Below the pieces are notes generated by a model. That model saw only the letters and a list, made by a program, of their open reading frames with translations. It ran no database searches and was not told the origin of the DNA. Made by a program: the position numbers and the translations under genes. Positions 25,379-34,066 of a stretch of DNA of 64,000 bases are shown piece after piece. Each line of letters opens with the position of its first letter. The stretch's first letter is position 1. Source of the stretch: Ruminococcus flavefaciens ND2009 (GTDB taxonomy: Bacteria; Bacillota; Clostridia; Oscillospirales; Ruminococcaceae); assembly GCF_000621785.1 (NCBI RefSeq), contig NZ_JHXI01000007.1, positions 124,001 to 188,000 of the forward strand, in the 5' to 3' direction.

Positions 25379-25807
25379 TTACAGCATTATTCTTCTGATC
25401 TTGCTTATAACGTGTACAATAAACGCCCTAACCGGGAAAAGATCACACCACAGATGAACATATAATCTGTACTTGGTATCGGTAACCTTTATCTCTTTTC
25501 CATTTCGGATAACGGCAGTAAGAACGCCGATAATGTGTCTGTCCTGTATGCCGTACTCCTTCGCCCAACGATTATCCCCACACATGACATAGTCATCTCT
25601 GCGGACCTTGAGTACCCGGTGCAGGATGTGTTTCCCGTTATCACGCTTATACAACGGTACATCATATTTTTTCAGTCTGTCATGAACGGGCTCAATGACA
25701 ACCAGATCCCTGTCCTGCTTGATAAGCGGCATCATGCTGTCGCCCTTGTTCGTATATATAAGCCTTCCGTTTTTTTCGAGCTGTTCCTCGAAAGACGACT
25801 TATTCAT
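25379..25807 (-). CDS. S26/S24-type signal peptidase-like protease (peptide cassette)
   Basis: 142 residues. NKGDSMMPLI (about 21-30) has the catalytic serine motif, LYKRDNGKHILHRVL the partner region (a His as in SipW-like S26B enzymes) and YVMCGDNRWAKEYG the conserved C-terminal box. A basic hydrophobic tail (LFPVRAFIVHVISKIRR) may anchor it in the membrane. It overlaps the pqqD-like stop by 8 nt and is the last gene of the radical SAM unit. It could process the peptide or lipoprotein substrate; that role is inferred from position. Confidence 0.75.
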   Translation of the reverse strand: MNKSSFEEQLEKNGRLIYTNKGDSMMPLIKQDRDLVVIEPVHDRLKKYDVPLYKRDNGKHILHRVLKVRRDDYVMCGDNRWAKEYGIQDRHIIGVLTAVIRNGKEIKVTDTKYRLYVHLWCDLFPVRAFIVHVISKIRRIML

Positions 25808-26060
25808 CTATCGCACCGATCTTCCTGAGCTGGTCAATGATATTCTTAACATCACGCTCTATGACATCTTTGGGTGCGTCATACCTTGCCGCCATTTTCT
25901 CAGTGATCTCGGAAAGAGTGGTCTCCTGTTCAAGACAGCCGATAATAAACCCGGCTGGCTCATTGCTGCGGACCAATCCTGCAAATTTGCTTGCTCCTGT
26001 AGAAACAATGAGCTTCTGACCATTGTCATCGTGTGTTAAAAATGCACTGTTAAGTTTCAT
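25800..26060 (-). CDS. PqqD-like RiPP recognition protein
   Basis: 86 residues: LNSAFLTHDDNGQKLIVSTG, FIIGCLEQETTLSEITEKMA and an ERDVKNIIDQLRKIGAI helix, the winged-helix pattern of PqqD / RiPP recognition elements that bind leader peptides and hand them to the modifying enzyme. It lies 5 nt after the HPr-kinase-like gene and overlaps the protease gene, so it is translated with them. Confidence 0.8.
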   Translation of the reverse strand: MKLNSAFLTHDDNGQKLIVSTGASKFAGLVRSNEPAGFIIGCLEQETTLSEITEKMAARYDAPKDVIERDVKNIIDQLRKIGAIDE

Positions 26061-26065
26061 AATAT

Positions 26066-26797
26066 CTATCCTTTCATTGAGTTATATGCGACTTCTGCCG
26101 CAGAAATATCCATATTGCAGGCAAGCTTGTACAGCAGAACTTTTTCTGTCAGCTTGTCCACAAGATTTAGAGTCTTGATCATTTGCAGAGGATCCTTAGG
26201 ACGGTACACCTGCTGTAAGATCATAGCATAAGCATCAGATTTACCAATTCTGGCAATACTGTTCTTATCACCTCGGGTAAGTATACATATGGCTCTCAGA
26301 GGAGCTGCTGTATTCGTGCCAAGCCTGTGCTTTCCGTTATAAGGAGTGCCATATGCTGTAACGCCGCTGTCAGTGATCCTGAGCATTGGCTTGTCATCAT
26401 TTACCATAACAGCCCTGTCACCAAGATACTCTCTCCACAAGCGTGTATGAGTTGACTTTCCTGTGCCTGATCTTGCCGTAAAGAGGTAAGCCTGTCCGTC
26501 AACAGCAATTACAGAGCCGTGAAATACAACTGTGTCGCAGTCGGGCATTTTTTCAGCTATTTTTCGGTATACTGCCGTTTCCTCAAGCAGTCCCTCCGAA
26601 AAGTTTGGCATTGGCAGGCCCTCATAAGCATACTCTGAATCCGACTTCTGCTTTTCATATTTTATATCATCAGGTGTGATCTCTATTGAAAAATCTGCTT
26701 TTTCATCAGTCAGATAATCCTTGCAGTATTCATGGACTCCGTTATATATTGAGGTAACCTCAATGACTTTATCCGCTATCTTATAATTCTTCTTCAT
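26066..26797 (-). CDS. HPr-kinase-like ATPase of a RiPP cassette
   Basis: 243 residues. P-loop SGTGKSTHTRLW (about 109-120) preceded by VFHGSVIAVDGQAYLF, and MVNDDKPMLR with the HprK-type acidic residues. Similar kinases occur in lasso-peptide and other RiPP clusters, where some phosphorylate serine or threonine of the peptide. The gene overlaps the radical SAM gene by 17 nt. A phosphorylation role is inferred; the peptide does have S/T residues (VISTSC). Confidence 0.78.
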   Translation of the reverse strand: MKKNYKIADKVIEVTSIYNGVHEYCKDYLTDEKADFSIEITPDDIKYEKQKSDSEYAYEGLPMPNFSEGLLEETAVYRKIAEKMPDCDTVVFHGSVIAVDGQAYLFTARSGTGKSTHTRLWREYLGDRAVMVNDDKPMLRITDSGVTAYGTPYNGKHRLGTNTAAPLRAICILTRGDKNSIARIGKSDAYAMILQQVYRPKDPLQMIKTLNLVDKLTEKVLLYKLACNMDISAAEVAYNSMKG

Positions 26798-28250
26798 AGT
26801 CTGTTTCCGTATTTCCCCCTTTAAGGAGATCGTGCATCATTCTTTCTGTTGTCATTATTTTATAGTCAAAGCATTCATCCATATACAGAGGACATCTTTG
26901 TTTATAAAACGGCGTACATTGCGGCAGGAAGCAGCATTTTCCGCACGCTTCATCTATTTCTGCCTGACTGTAAAGCTCATCAAATTTTGTTTTATCGGTC
27001 ACGCCGTCAAAGATATTCCCCCATACATTTTGTTCCAGAAGAGAATCACAGTTATTTAGTTCTCCGTCAGGACCGATACCTATTGTGGTATCCATAGAAT
27101 CTGCTATACAGTAATTGACCTTGAACTTTGAATCAGCATTATGTTTTTTCTTAACTAATCCGATAGATGCAAAATACTCAGTAAGTGCAGCCATCTTTCC
27201 AAATAGTTCTTTTGTGGGTCTGCACTCATCAACGCCAAACAACGGAGAAAGATAAAGATTAATATTATGTATATCTCCTATATCGGCTTTTAACTGATCT
27301 GCAAATGCGGCAAGTCCGTCGATATTATTGCTGTCGACATTGCATCTGATATTGATCTTGAGTCCTTCTGCTGCAAGATAGCGTATTCCTTTTATTACAG
27401 TATCATAGTTGTACTTATCAGGAGCGCAGTATCTTTTTCTTCTTTCGTAGTCAGTTCTGTCACCGTCCAATGAGATCTGCACTCTCTTCATATTCCAGAG
27501 GCTGCTTATTTCTTTTGCGAGTTTCTCTGTAACAAGACTGCAATTGGTTATCATTGTTGATACAAAAGAAATATTATTTTCTTTCAGCTTTCGGCAAATA
27601 TATGAGATCATTTCGTGACCTAACAGTGGTTCTCCGCCAAACCATTTTATCTCGATCTCGCCGTCCTGCCTGGTATCATTTATGAATCCAACCACTCTGT
27701 CCGCAGTCTCAGCTGTCATGGTTCTGCTTTTGAAGCTCTCTTCAAAGCAATAGATACACCTTGCATTACAGCCTGTTGTAGGCCAGATGGTATATGTACT
27801 GTAGCCCTTCTTTTTCCCGGCAACTGTTTTCATGATAAACACTACATTCTTGTACTGTCCAACCTCATCATATTCCGCTTCAACAATATATCTTGATACA
27901 ACAAGCTGTTCAAGTCCGATTTCAGCAACAAACTTAAAGTTTACCGTTTCAGATCTGATCTGCTGAAGTGCCTTCCATTCTGCTTCAGTAAGCTCAATGA
28001 CCTCTCTTGTCAGCGTATTGGTGATAAGATACCTGCCGTTTTCTGAATACAGATATGTGAACAGCGAGATCCGGAATCCGGCATCTTCGCTGATTTTTTT
28101 CCTGTTTATGATCCTTGTGACTCGGCTGTCACCTTGTCTCAAAATCCTGATATGATCACCGCCTTTATTTTCAGCAAAAGGCTGCACAGCAATAAACCAG
28201 CCGTACAGCCCTTGCCTTCGAGTTTTATCAGCTGATTGATAAGCTGACAT
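26781..28250 (-). CDS. Radical SAM/SPASM peptide maturase
   Basis: Up to 489 residues. The radical SAM motif CNARCIYC (about 161-168) sits after IWPTTG; EIKWFGGEPLLG follows. The C-terminal SPASM region (about 400-470) has CDSLLEQNVWGNIF, CGKCCFLPQC and CP...CF, enough cysteines for one or two auxiliary Fe-S clusters. SPASM enzymes install cross-links or epimerise residues in ribosomal peptides. The start is uncertain: the ATG at 28250 lacks a ribosome site and lies in a hairpin, and the first ~55 residues look unlike the family, which normally begins near ISLFTYLYSENGRYLITNTL. The peptide gene is 52 nt upstream. Confidence 0.85.
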   Translation of the reverse strand: MSAYQSADKTRRQGLYGWFIAVQPFAENKGGDHIRILRQGDSRVTRIINRKKISEDAGFRISLFTYLYSENGRYLITNTLTREVIELTEAEWKALQQIRSETVNFKFVAEIGLEQLVVSRYIVEAEYDEVGQYKNVVFIMKTVAGKKKGYSTYTIWPTTGCNARCIYCFEESFKSRTMTAETADRVVGFINDTRQDGEIEIKWFGGEPLLGHEMISYICRKLKENNISFVSTMITNCSLVTEKLAKEISSLWNMKRVQISLDGDRTDYERRKRYCAPDKYNYDTVIKGIRYLAAEGLKINIRCNVDSNNIDGLAAFADQLKADIGDIHNINLYLSPLFGVDECRPTKELFGKMAALTEYFASIGLVKKKHNADSKFKVNYCIADSMDTTIGIGPDGELNNCDSLLEQNVWGNIFDGVTDKTKFDELYSQAEIDEACGKCCFLPQCTPFYKQRCPLYMDECFDYKIMTTERMMHDLLKGGNTETDYEEEL

Positions 28251-28289
28251 TCAGCCGGCACACTCTAAAAAGGTGCTATGCTGCTGAAT
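28249..28289 (-). terminator. Hairpin between peptide gene and radical SAM gene, possible attenuator
   Basis: ATTCAGC (28249-28255) pairs with GCTGAAT (28283-28289), with inner GCAC/GTGC. Such an intercistronic hairpin could keep peptide mRNA abundant relative to enzyme mRNA, common in RiPP operons. Confidence 0.4.
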
Positions 28290-28302
28290 GAATTGGGATT
28301 GA

Positions 28303-28401
28303 TCAAGCCCACTCATTTTCATCAATGTTTATGCATGATGTTGAGATAACATCCTCAGCCTCGAAAGCAATAACATCGATCTCAGGTGTAGTATACTTCA
28401 T
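28303..28401 (-). CDS. Short peptide, probable RiPP precursor
   Basis: 32 residues: begins MKYTTPEIDVIAFEAEDVIS, then TSC, and ends INIDENEWA. GGAAGGAAG precedes the ATG by 10 nt. The first 20 residues look like a leader (alternating hydrophobic and acidic), followed by a short core with Ser, Thr, Cys and Trp. It lies between a lipoprotein with the same C-terminal sequence and the radical SAM gene. Precursor identity is inferred from size, position and tail sharing. Confidence 0.75.
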   Translation of the reverse strand: MKYTTPEIDVIAFEAEDVISTSCINIDENEWA

Positions 28402-28470
28402 TTTGTTTCACTTCCTTCCCCGGTATATTTATTTATACAACAGTTTATACTGGTGTACACTGATAAATAA

Positions 28471-28845
28471 TTATGCCCATTCATTTTCATCAAGATTCAG
28501 ATTATCCGGTAATCCGTTGTTATCTTCTGTTTCGGGCACATCTGTTATTATGTTTTCGCTGTCAGTTACTCCCGTGACTTTCTCGTCAGCAGTCTCAGTC
28601 TCTTCCGGAGCGGAAGTTGTCTCACTGACCGCCGGAGTAGTTGTCGTCTGCGGAACTGTCGTTTCCTCAGCGGCAAGCGCAGTTGTAGTTATCACAGAGG
28701 AAGTTGTAGCTTCAGTATTCGTAACACTTGTAGTGACTACAGCCGAATCAGAGTGATTTTGTTCAGACGAGTTATCCTCGCCTTTGCATCCGCTTAGGCA
28801 CACAGTTAATATCATGCCGGATATGAGAATAATTTTGTTTGTCAT
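28471..28845 (-). CDS. Thr-rich lipoprotein ending in the peptide tail motif
   Basis: 124 residues. A signal sequence ends in the lipobox LSGC (cysteine at 20), predicting lipid anchoring outside the membrane. Residues about 30-100 are a Thr/Ser/Glu-rich linker (VVTTSVTNTEATTSSVITTT ...) typical of a wall-spanning stalk. The C-terminus is LNLDENEWA, matching INIDENEWA of the 32-residue peptide. It starts 10 nt after the giant surface-protein gene's stop, so it belongs to the same operon. A surface-displayed substrate of the radical SAM system is a reasonable hypothesis. Confidence 0.78.
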   Translation of the reverse strand: MTNKIILISGMILTVCLSGCKGEDNSSEQNHSDSAVVTTSVTNTEATTSSVITTTALAAEETTVPQTTTTPAVSETTSAPEETETADEKVTGVTDSENIITDVPETEDNNGLPDNLNLDENEWA

Positions 28846-28855
28846 TTAAATCTCC

Positions 28856-31800
28856 TTATGAGAAATGCTCCTCAGCAGAGATGCCGAACTTCATCATCTC
28901 GGTGACTAGGTTCTTGAAGGTCTCGCTGGCGGAATTTTGCAGTCTGTTGTAGACATAGGACTCGATGCTGTACTGGAATGTGTTGCTTATCTGCTTTGAA
29001 CCGTCGTATATCTTAGCGGTTATTACGCTTCTTACATCAGTGATAGCTATAGTATCAATGCTTGCGATGTAATAACTTCCGCTCTTTGTGAACTGTGAAG
29101 CAGGGATCGTCTTTGTGACCGTTGCACCGCTGCTGGTCTTGTATGAGATATTCAGCTTAACGTTGGACATATTCTGATTTACTGCGAATTTCAGTCTGTA
29201 CATGAGCACTGTCTTGTTCTCGAAGGATACGTTCTTCTTGTCGAAGGTCGCTGTTGCTCCGGAGACTGCTGTTGACTTTTCTGCATTTTTCAGCGTTGGA
29301 AGTGTCTGTGTCCCCATCGCCTTCTGTGCTGCTGTAAAATCCTTGTTTACGAGGTTTGATGTGTTCTTGTCGAAGTGTACCTGAGCTGCTGCGCCATAAT
29401 TCAGCATATCCACCAGCATCTTCTTGAAGGTAGCGTTATTTGAGTTCCGGAGACGGTCCATTGCGTAATCCTTGATGCTGTACTTATCCGTCTTTGAGGA
29501 ATAAGTCACGCCGTTTTTGTCGGCACGGAGGACTGCGGTGAGGGTACTTCCCATATCCGTCGAGGTTATGCCGTCGAAGGTGAACATATAGTAAACTACG
29601 CCGCCGATAGTCTGCTCTTTGTAGTTTGTGAGCGTTTTCTTCACAAGAGTAGGCTCTGTTGCACCTGCTGCATACTCCTCCTTGGAGACGTCAAGGCGGA
29701 TATTGCTGGATCCGGCGAGGCTTGACTTGGGAACAGCGTAGTACATGGACAGGTCGTTCTGGAACGAGCAGTTGTGCTTGAAAGCTACGTTATAGAGCGT
29801 ATTCTCTGTCAGATAGCCGGGATTACCTGCTTTGTCGATACGAGCGTATGTGGCGCCTACTATACCTTCGTCGAATACTGTTCCGTTTCCGCCAACCAAT
29901 TTATCACAGTAAGCGAACATTGCTTCAGATAATTCAACTTTGCCGGTGTTCCACTTATCTGATACCAGAATCGTTTTGAGTTCTGTGGTATAAATGAACA
30001 TCTCGCTCATATTGGTGACATTTCTTGTGTCAAAGCTGCTCAGATCAAGTGTGCTGAGTTTGCTGCATCCATTGAACATCGCTCCCATATCAGTGACCAT
30101 ACTTGTGTCAAAGCTGCTGAGATCAATTGATGTAAGTGAAGAACAATTATAGAACATGTTATTCATATTCGTGACTTTATTTGTATCAAAGCTGCTAAGA
30201 TCAATTGATGTAAGTGAAGAACAACCATAGAACATCTCAGACATATTAATGACATTACTTGTGTCAAAGCTGCTGAGATCAATTGATGTAAGTGAAGAAC
30301 AACCATAGAACATCCAAGTCATATCCGTGACATTACTTGTGTCAAAGCTGCCAAGATCAATTGATGTAAGTGAAGAACAGCCACCGAACATACATGACAT
30401 ATTAGTGACATTACTTGTGTCAGCATTTTTAATGTCAATTGTTGTAACGTTACAAAAACTGAAAATGCTGCTGGAATCGGCAGGAAGGATAGCACCCTTT
30501 TCCGCAACTATCTTTTTTACGCTGATGTTACTTTTGTAATCATTAACATCACTTTTACTGATATTTCCTGCTTTAAATGTGAGAACGCCGGTACTCTTGT
30601 CAAATGAAACGGTGCTTACCATCTCGCTCTTGCCGCATACCGAACAGTCATGGTAATACCTATCGTTTTTAGCCAGATATCTCTCTCCCCACTGATGTCC
30701 CTTCATAGGTACGGTAGTACCGCTGATCTTCTTGCGATCACCGCAGAAAATGCACTCGTAGTAGTCATAGCCGTCCTCCGTGCAGGGAGGTACAGTCTTT
30801 ACGATACCTGTATTATATTCATGAGAATAGCTGTTTCCGGGCTGGCAGGTGTACCATTTCGGATCAGAAGTGAAGTATACCCTCTTGCTGCCGTATCCCT
30901 TTGTCCTGTCAGCATATTTCACATCGCACCATCTGATCTCATCACTCTCGCCGTCATATCTGCAACTGAGAGCAGAAGATGTGCTGCTGTAGCTCTTTGA
31001 GCCATTAGTGAGAGTAAACGTCGGAGGTGGATAAACGGTGTCGGAGATATAGTAGGTTATGCCGTCATGACTATACGTCACAGGTGTTTCGCCCTCTACC
31101 TTTGTTACATAGTAATTATTCAGATCTTCCATAGACTTGAATGTAACATTGGAGTGCTCTTTTGCGTACTGCTCGGCTCCTGAGCCTTTTACGCCGTACA
31201 GCGTTACGGGATAGGTCTGATTATCGAAGCTATAATTATTGAACACTTCGTAATCTCCGAATTCCATATCCTTCAGCTCGTTATAGGACAGCGTAGGCGG
31301 GATGTAGAGCGTCCTGAGCTGTGGTGTGAAAGGCTCCGTGCGATAAAATTCCGAATTGGTCGTTTTGAAGTTGTAGCTTGCACCATTTGAAGAAGTAAGA
31401 GATCTTACACCATAGGGAATGTAAAGGCTTTCAAGTCCTGTGTTCTGAAAAGCACAAGCTCCGATCTTTTCAACTGTTTCGGGTAGCTCAAGTTCTTTGA
31501 GGTCGTAGGTATTGAAAAAAGCATTGGAAGGTATTTCCTTGAGATTTGCCGGAAGCTTTACTGATTCAAGGCCGGGCGAACTGGAAAACATGAATTCGGC
31601 AATTTCACAATCCGGATCAGTGAATACAACGTGCTTTACGCCCTCGAATTTATGTTCACCAAACTGATACCAATACTCATCGCTGAGCCTGAAATCCCAT
31701 TCGCCTTGTATCTCAACAGTATCAACGCTGTTGCCGTAATACGTTTTGAAATCTTCATAAGTATAATTATCACTGAAAGAATAATAACCTTCAGAATCAC

Positions 31801-33169
31801 CGGTCGATACTCCGAAAAACTGGAATTTCCAATAATACGCCATATTCCCGACCTCAGGACTGAATGTAAATCCGGGGCCGAATACTACCTTGTTCAGATC
31901 ACAATTCATGAACCAGTATGCTGATTCTGAGTCCGCCCACCTTGCATTGCCATTGATAGCAAGGGTGCCTGTAATAGCAGAATTATAGAATGCTCTGTCG
32001 TAGATCACAGGTGCACCGTTGACTGTCACGTTTTTGAGTGTGCTTTCATTGAACGCATAATTACCGACAATGCTGACATTGGAGGGTATAGTTACACTGA
32101 GGCTATCATTATTTAACTTGTAGAAAGCGTTCCCAGCAATGCCGCTCACATCGCCGGGAACAGTATAGCTGTCTGCCTGCTTTGCATTGGGATAGCGCAT
32201 AAGGTAATTACCTGGATAATTCCCGGTAGTATAATTCCTGTACAACACCCCGTCTTCTGCATAATATCCTGCGGTATTATCCTGTGCTACGACATACTCC
32301 TCCAGCGTGTAGGTATTCTCGTAAGGGTTTGTCGTCATGTTTTTAGTGATATAGCCTGTAGTCAGGTTTGTGCCTTCAAATACGTTAGTCTCGACAGTAT
32401 TGAAGCTGGCATTATCGATATCGATGATCAGATCGGTAAGTCCGCTGTCCTTGAAAGCCTCACTTTCTATAGTCTCGACCTGATCCGGCACTGTGAATTC
32501 AGTAAGGGATGTACAGCCCTCGAATGCCTTTCTTCCTATTCTTTTGAACTCATCAAATCTTCCGTCATTGCTGAGACCGATCTTTCTAAGAGCAGTACAG
32601 CCTGTAAAAGCACAGGTAGATATCTCCTTAAGATCACATCTGTCAACGTATGCGGATATACCGTAATTTGAATACTTAAAGTCTGAAAAGACTATCTCTT
32701 TCAGTGAAGCTGCATTGTACAATGACCATGCACCGATGAGTTCAACAGAATATGGGATAGTGAGCTTTTCAACATAATTACGGTTACTGAGTTGATATGA
32801 GTAGTCTCTTCCTATCTCAGTAATACTGTAGAGCCAGCCTGATGCTTCATCATAATACGGAGCAGGTATCTCGATCTGTTTATCATTCGTTTTGAATCCT
32901 TTTATCCTGATAGAACGAACACTGGTTGTGCTATCGTAAGCAATGTTCTCGTAATCAAAATATGTGTTCATATACCCGTAAAAAGTGTTCAGATCTGTGC
33001 TATAAGGGTAGCCTAACGAGTCGAACTTCTTTGCAAATTTATCTTTGATACCAGCATCTGCGGTGATAGTGTTTGCAGGCTTTATGAGTCCTGCGGGGAA
33101 ATAACCTGCGCTGTAGCCAAATACGGTCACAGCAGCAAGAACTGCCGCTATAAATCTTTTTGATCTCAT
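28856..33169 (-). CDS. Giant secreted BspA-like LRR / 26-residue-repeat surface protein
   Basis: 1437 residues with a signal peptide (basic MRSKR, hydrophobic core to about residue 40). Residues about 60-620 carry BspA-type leucine-rich repeats (LTIPYSVELIGAWSLYNAAS and similar). A spacer with CxxC pairs (ECIFCGD, DCSVCGK) follows. Five to seven 26-residue repeats (DUF285; FDTSNV...MF.GCSSLTSIDLSS) lie at about 905-1095. The last ~300 residues are a domain shared with the three neighbouring giants and end GISAEEHFS. No LPXTG or S-layer motif is evident. It follows the gene at 33182 by 12 nt. Confidence 0.88.
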   Translation of the reverse strand: MRSKRFIAAVLAAVTVFGYSAGYFPAGLIKPANTITADAGIKDKFAKKFDSLGYPYSTDLNTFYGYMNTYFDYENIAYDSTTSVRSIRIKGFKTNDKQIEIPAPYYDEASGWLYSITEIGRDYSYQLSNRNYVEKLTIPYSVELIGAWSLYNAASLKEIVFSDFKYSNYGISAYVDRCDLKEISTCAFTGCTALRKIGLSNDGRFDEFKRIGRKAFEGCTSLTEFTVPDQVETIESEAFKDSGLTDLIIDIDNASFNTVETNVFEGTNLTTGYITKNMTTNPYENTYTLEEYVVAQDNTAGYYAEDGVLYRNYTTGNYPGNYLMRYPNAKQADSYTVPGDVSGIAGNAFYKLNNDSLSVTIPSNVSIVGNYAFNESTLKNVTVNGAPVIYDRAFYNSAITGTLAINGNARWADSESAYWFMNCDLNKVVFGPGFTFSPEVGNMAYYWKFQFFGVSTGDSEGYYSFSDNYTYEDFKTYYGNSVDTVEIQGEWDFRLSDEYWYQFGEHKFEGVKHVVFTDPDCEIAEFMFSSSPGLESVKLPANLKEIPSNAFFNTYDLKELELPETVEKIGACAFQNTGLESLYIPYGVRSLTSSNGASYNFKTTNSEFYRTEPFTPQLRTLYIPPTLSYNELKDMEFGDYEVFNNYSFDNQTYPVTLYGVKGSGAEQYAKEHSNVTFKSMEDLNNYYVTKVEGETPVTYSHDGITYYISDTVYPPPTFTLTNGSKSYSSTSSALSCRYDGESDEIRWCDVKYADRTKGYGSKRVYFTSDPKWYTCQPGNSYSHEYNTGIVKTVPPCTEDGYDYYECIFCGDRKKISGTTVPMKGHQWGERYLAKNDRYYHDCSVCGKSEMVSTVSFDKSTGVLTFKAGNISKSDVNDYKSNISVKKIVAEKGAILPADSSSIFSFCNVTTIDIKNADTSNVTNMSCMFGGCSSLTSIDLGSFDTSNVTDMTWMFYGCSSLTSIDLSSFDTSNVINMSEMFYGCSSLTSIDLSSFDTNKVTNMNNMFYNCSSLTSIDLSSFDTSMVTDMGAMFNGCSKLSTLDLSSFDTRNVTNMSEMFIYTTELKTILVSDKWNTGKVELSEAMFAYCDKLVGGNGTVFDEGIVGATYARIDKAGNPGYLTENTLYNVAFKHNCSFQNDLSMYYAVPKSSLAGSSNIRLDVSKEEYAAGATEPTLVKKTLTNYKEQTIGGVVYYMFTFDGITSTDMGSTLTAVLRADKNGVTYSSKTDKYSIKDYAMDRLRNSNNATFKKMLVDMLNYGAAAQVHFDKNTSNLVNKDFTAAQKAMGTQTLPTLKNAEKSTAVSGATATFDKKNVSFENKTVLMYRLKFAVNQNMSNVKLNISYKTSSGATVTKTIPASQFTKSGSYYIASIDTIAITDVRSVITAKIYDGSKQISNTFQYSIESYVYNRLQNSASETFKNLVTEMMKFGISAEEHFS

Positions 33170-33181
33170 AGTTTTACCTCC

Positions 33182-33745
33182 TTACGCCCATGGATCTGAA
33201 CTTTCAGGTACTCTTATATCTGCAAGAAGAAACTGCTCCCAGAGATACCACTTGCCGTCCTTTGCCTTTCTCAGCTGAACTGGTCTTGGTGAATCAGCAC
33301 CGCCTGACTGTATAAACAGCTTTGCATAGCCCTGTTCCTGATATGAGTATGGATTTTCACTTATATTTATCGTATATGGTTCTGCTGGAGTATAGTCATT
33401 CTGCGGAACTGCTCCCACAAAATAAGAACGCGGAACATAGTCTTTATCTCTGAATCTGTCCGCAATAAACTGCTTGTCATAGGCGGAAAGCGGCTGAGGT
33501 CCTTTTAAGTATCCCAGCATTTGCAGTGAGAGTTCTGAATTCTGCGGATAGAAGCACATTGCAAGTACCGTCAATGCTGCTGTATCAAAAGGATCAACAA
33601 GCTGAGCCTGAGTAAGTGCCTTGAATTCATCAAGTGAGTCGGGCAGTTTTGAGAAACTGATCTGTACAGTTTTGTTTGACGGCTGCTTGTCTGCGTCATT
33701 TGCGGAACTGTTAGCTGCTTGTTTCGGTTTGTCGAATAATCCCAT
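33182..33745 (-). CDS. DUF6935-like protein, first gene of the surface/RiPP operon
   Basis: 187 residues, no signal peptide. MGLFDKPKQAAN, then a charged linker, then a compact domain (FSKLPDSLDEFKALTQ ... NISENPYSYQEQGYAKLFIQ ... KAKDGKWYLWEQFLLADIRV) ending PESSDPWA. Such proteins occur in ruminococcal genomes; function unknown. A GGAGGAATA site precedes the ATG. It is the first cistron after the leader with the terminator. Confidence 0.65.
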   Translation of the reverse strand: MGLFDKPKQAANSSANDADKQPSNKTVQISFSKLPDSLDEFKALTQAQLVDPFDTAALTVLAMCFYPQNSELSLQMLGYLKGPQPLSAYDKQFIADRFRDKDYVPRSYFVGAVPQNDYTPAEPYTINISENPYSYQEQGYAKLFIQSGGADSPRPVQLRKAKDGKWYLWEQFLLADIRVPESSDPWA

Positions 33746-33789
33746 AGTATTCCTCCTGTCTATATTAAATTAATAATAAAAACAAAAAA

Positions 33790-33827
33790 GCGTACCTAAC
33801 AGAACATGACTATCCCGTTTGATACGC
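33790..33827 (-). terminator. Leader terminator / riboswitch-like expression platform
   Basis: On the minus strand GCGTATC pairs with GGTACGC, with an inner AACGGGA/TTCTGTT stem, followed by six T. It lies between the promoter near 33925 and the first gene (33745). Upstream leader RNA (33828-33920) has further structure, for example ATATCT/AGATAT with a GGAA-type loop. This is typical of a transcriptional attenuator or riboswitch; no known aptamer was recognised. Confidence 0.6.
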
Positions 33828-33924
33828 AAAAATCCACAAGGAGCGGCTTTGAAGCATGAATATCTATTTCCAGATATCTTAGTCACAGCCCTTCACCCCC
33901 GTAATGACAAATATACTATAATTA

Positions 33925-34005
33925 ATTATACCATGAGCATTTATTCTTGAACAGTGTACGAAAGGGAACCCTGCGCATAGAAAAAACTACAGGATATTCA
34001 CTGTT
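33925..34005 (-). promoter_or_regulatory. Shared promoter block A
   Basis: TATAAT on the minus strand at 33930-33925. 19 nt further upstream is AACAGTG (33950-33956), followed by GAAAGGGAACCCTGCG, a GTAG-like/A-run/CTAC hairpin and CACTGTT (33999-34005). Blocks B (42200) and C (45172) have the same parts at the same spacing. Confidence 0.7.
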
Positions 34006-34028
34006 CTGTCTCCGTTTTGCACAAAAAA

Positions 34029-34051
34029 CGGCACAGTATGAAACTGTGCCG
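34029..34051 (-). terminator. Rho-independent terminator
   Basis: CGGCACAGT/ACTGTGCCG, 9-bp stem, six T on the minus strand; ends the transcript of the two giant genes 34067-42136. Confidence 0.88.
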
Positions 34052-34066
34052 CTGTTGATGATGTTT

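Noticed and set aside
30000..30430. CRISPR array
   Set aside because: The regular repeats here and at 38.9-39.3, 41.0-41.8 and 44.3-44.8 kb have a 78-bp period and encode in-frame 26-residue protein repeats.
33746..33930. Cyclic-di-GMP riboswitch
   Set aside because: A CAAAGCC stretch and a GAAA-like loop recall that class, but the paired second stem and overall order are missing.
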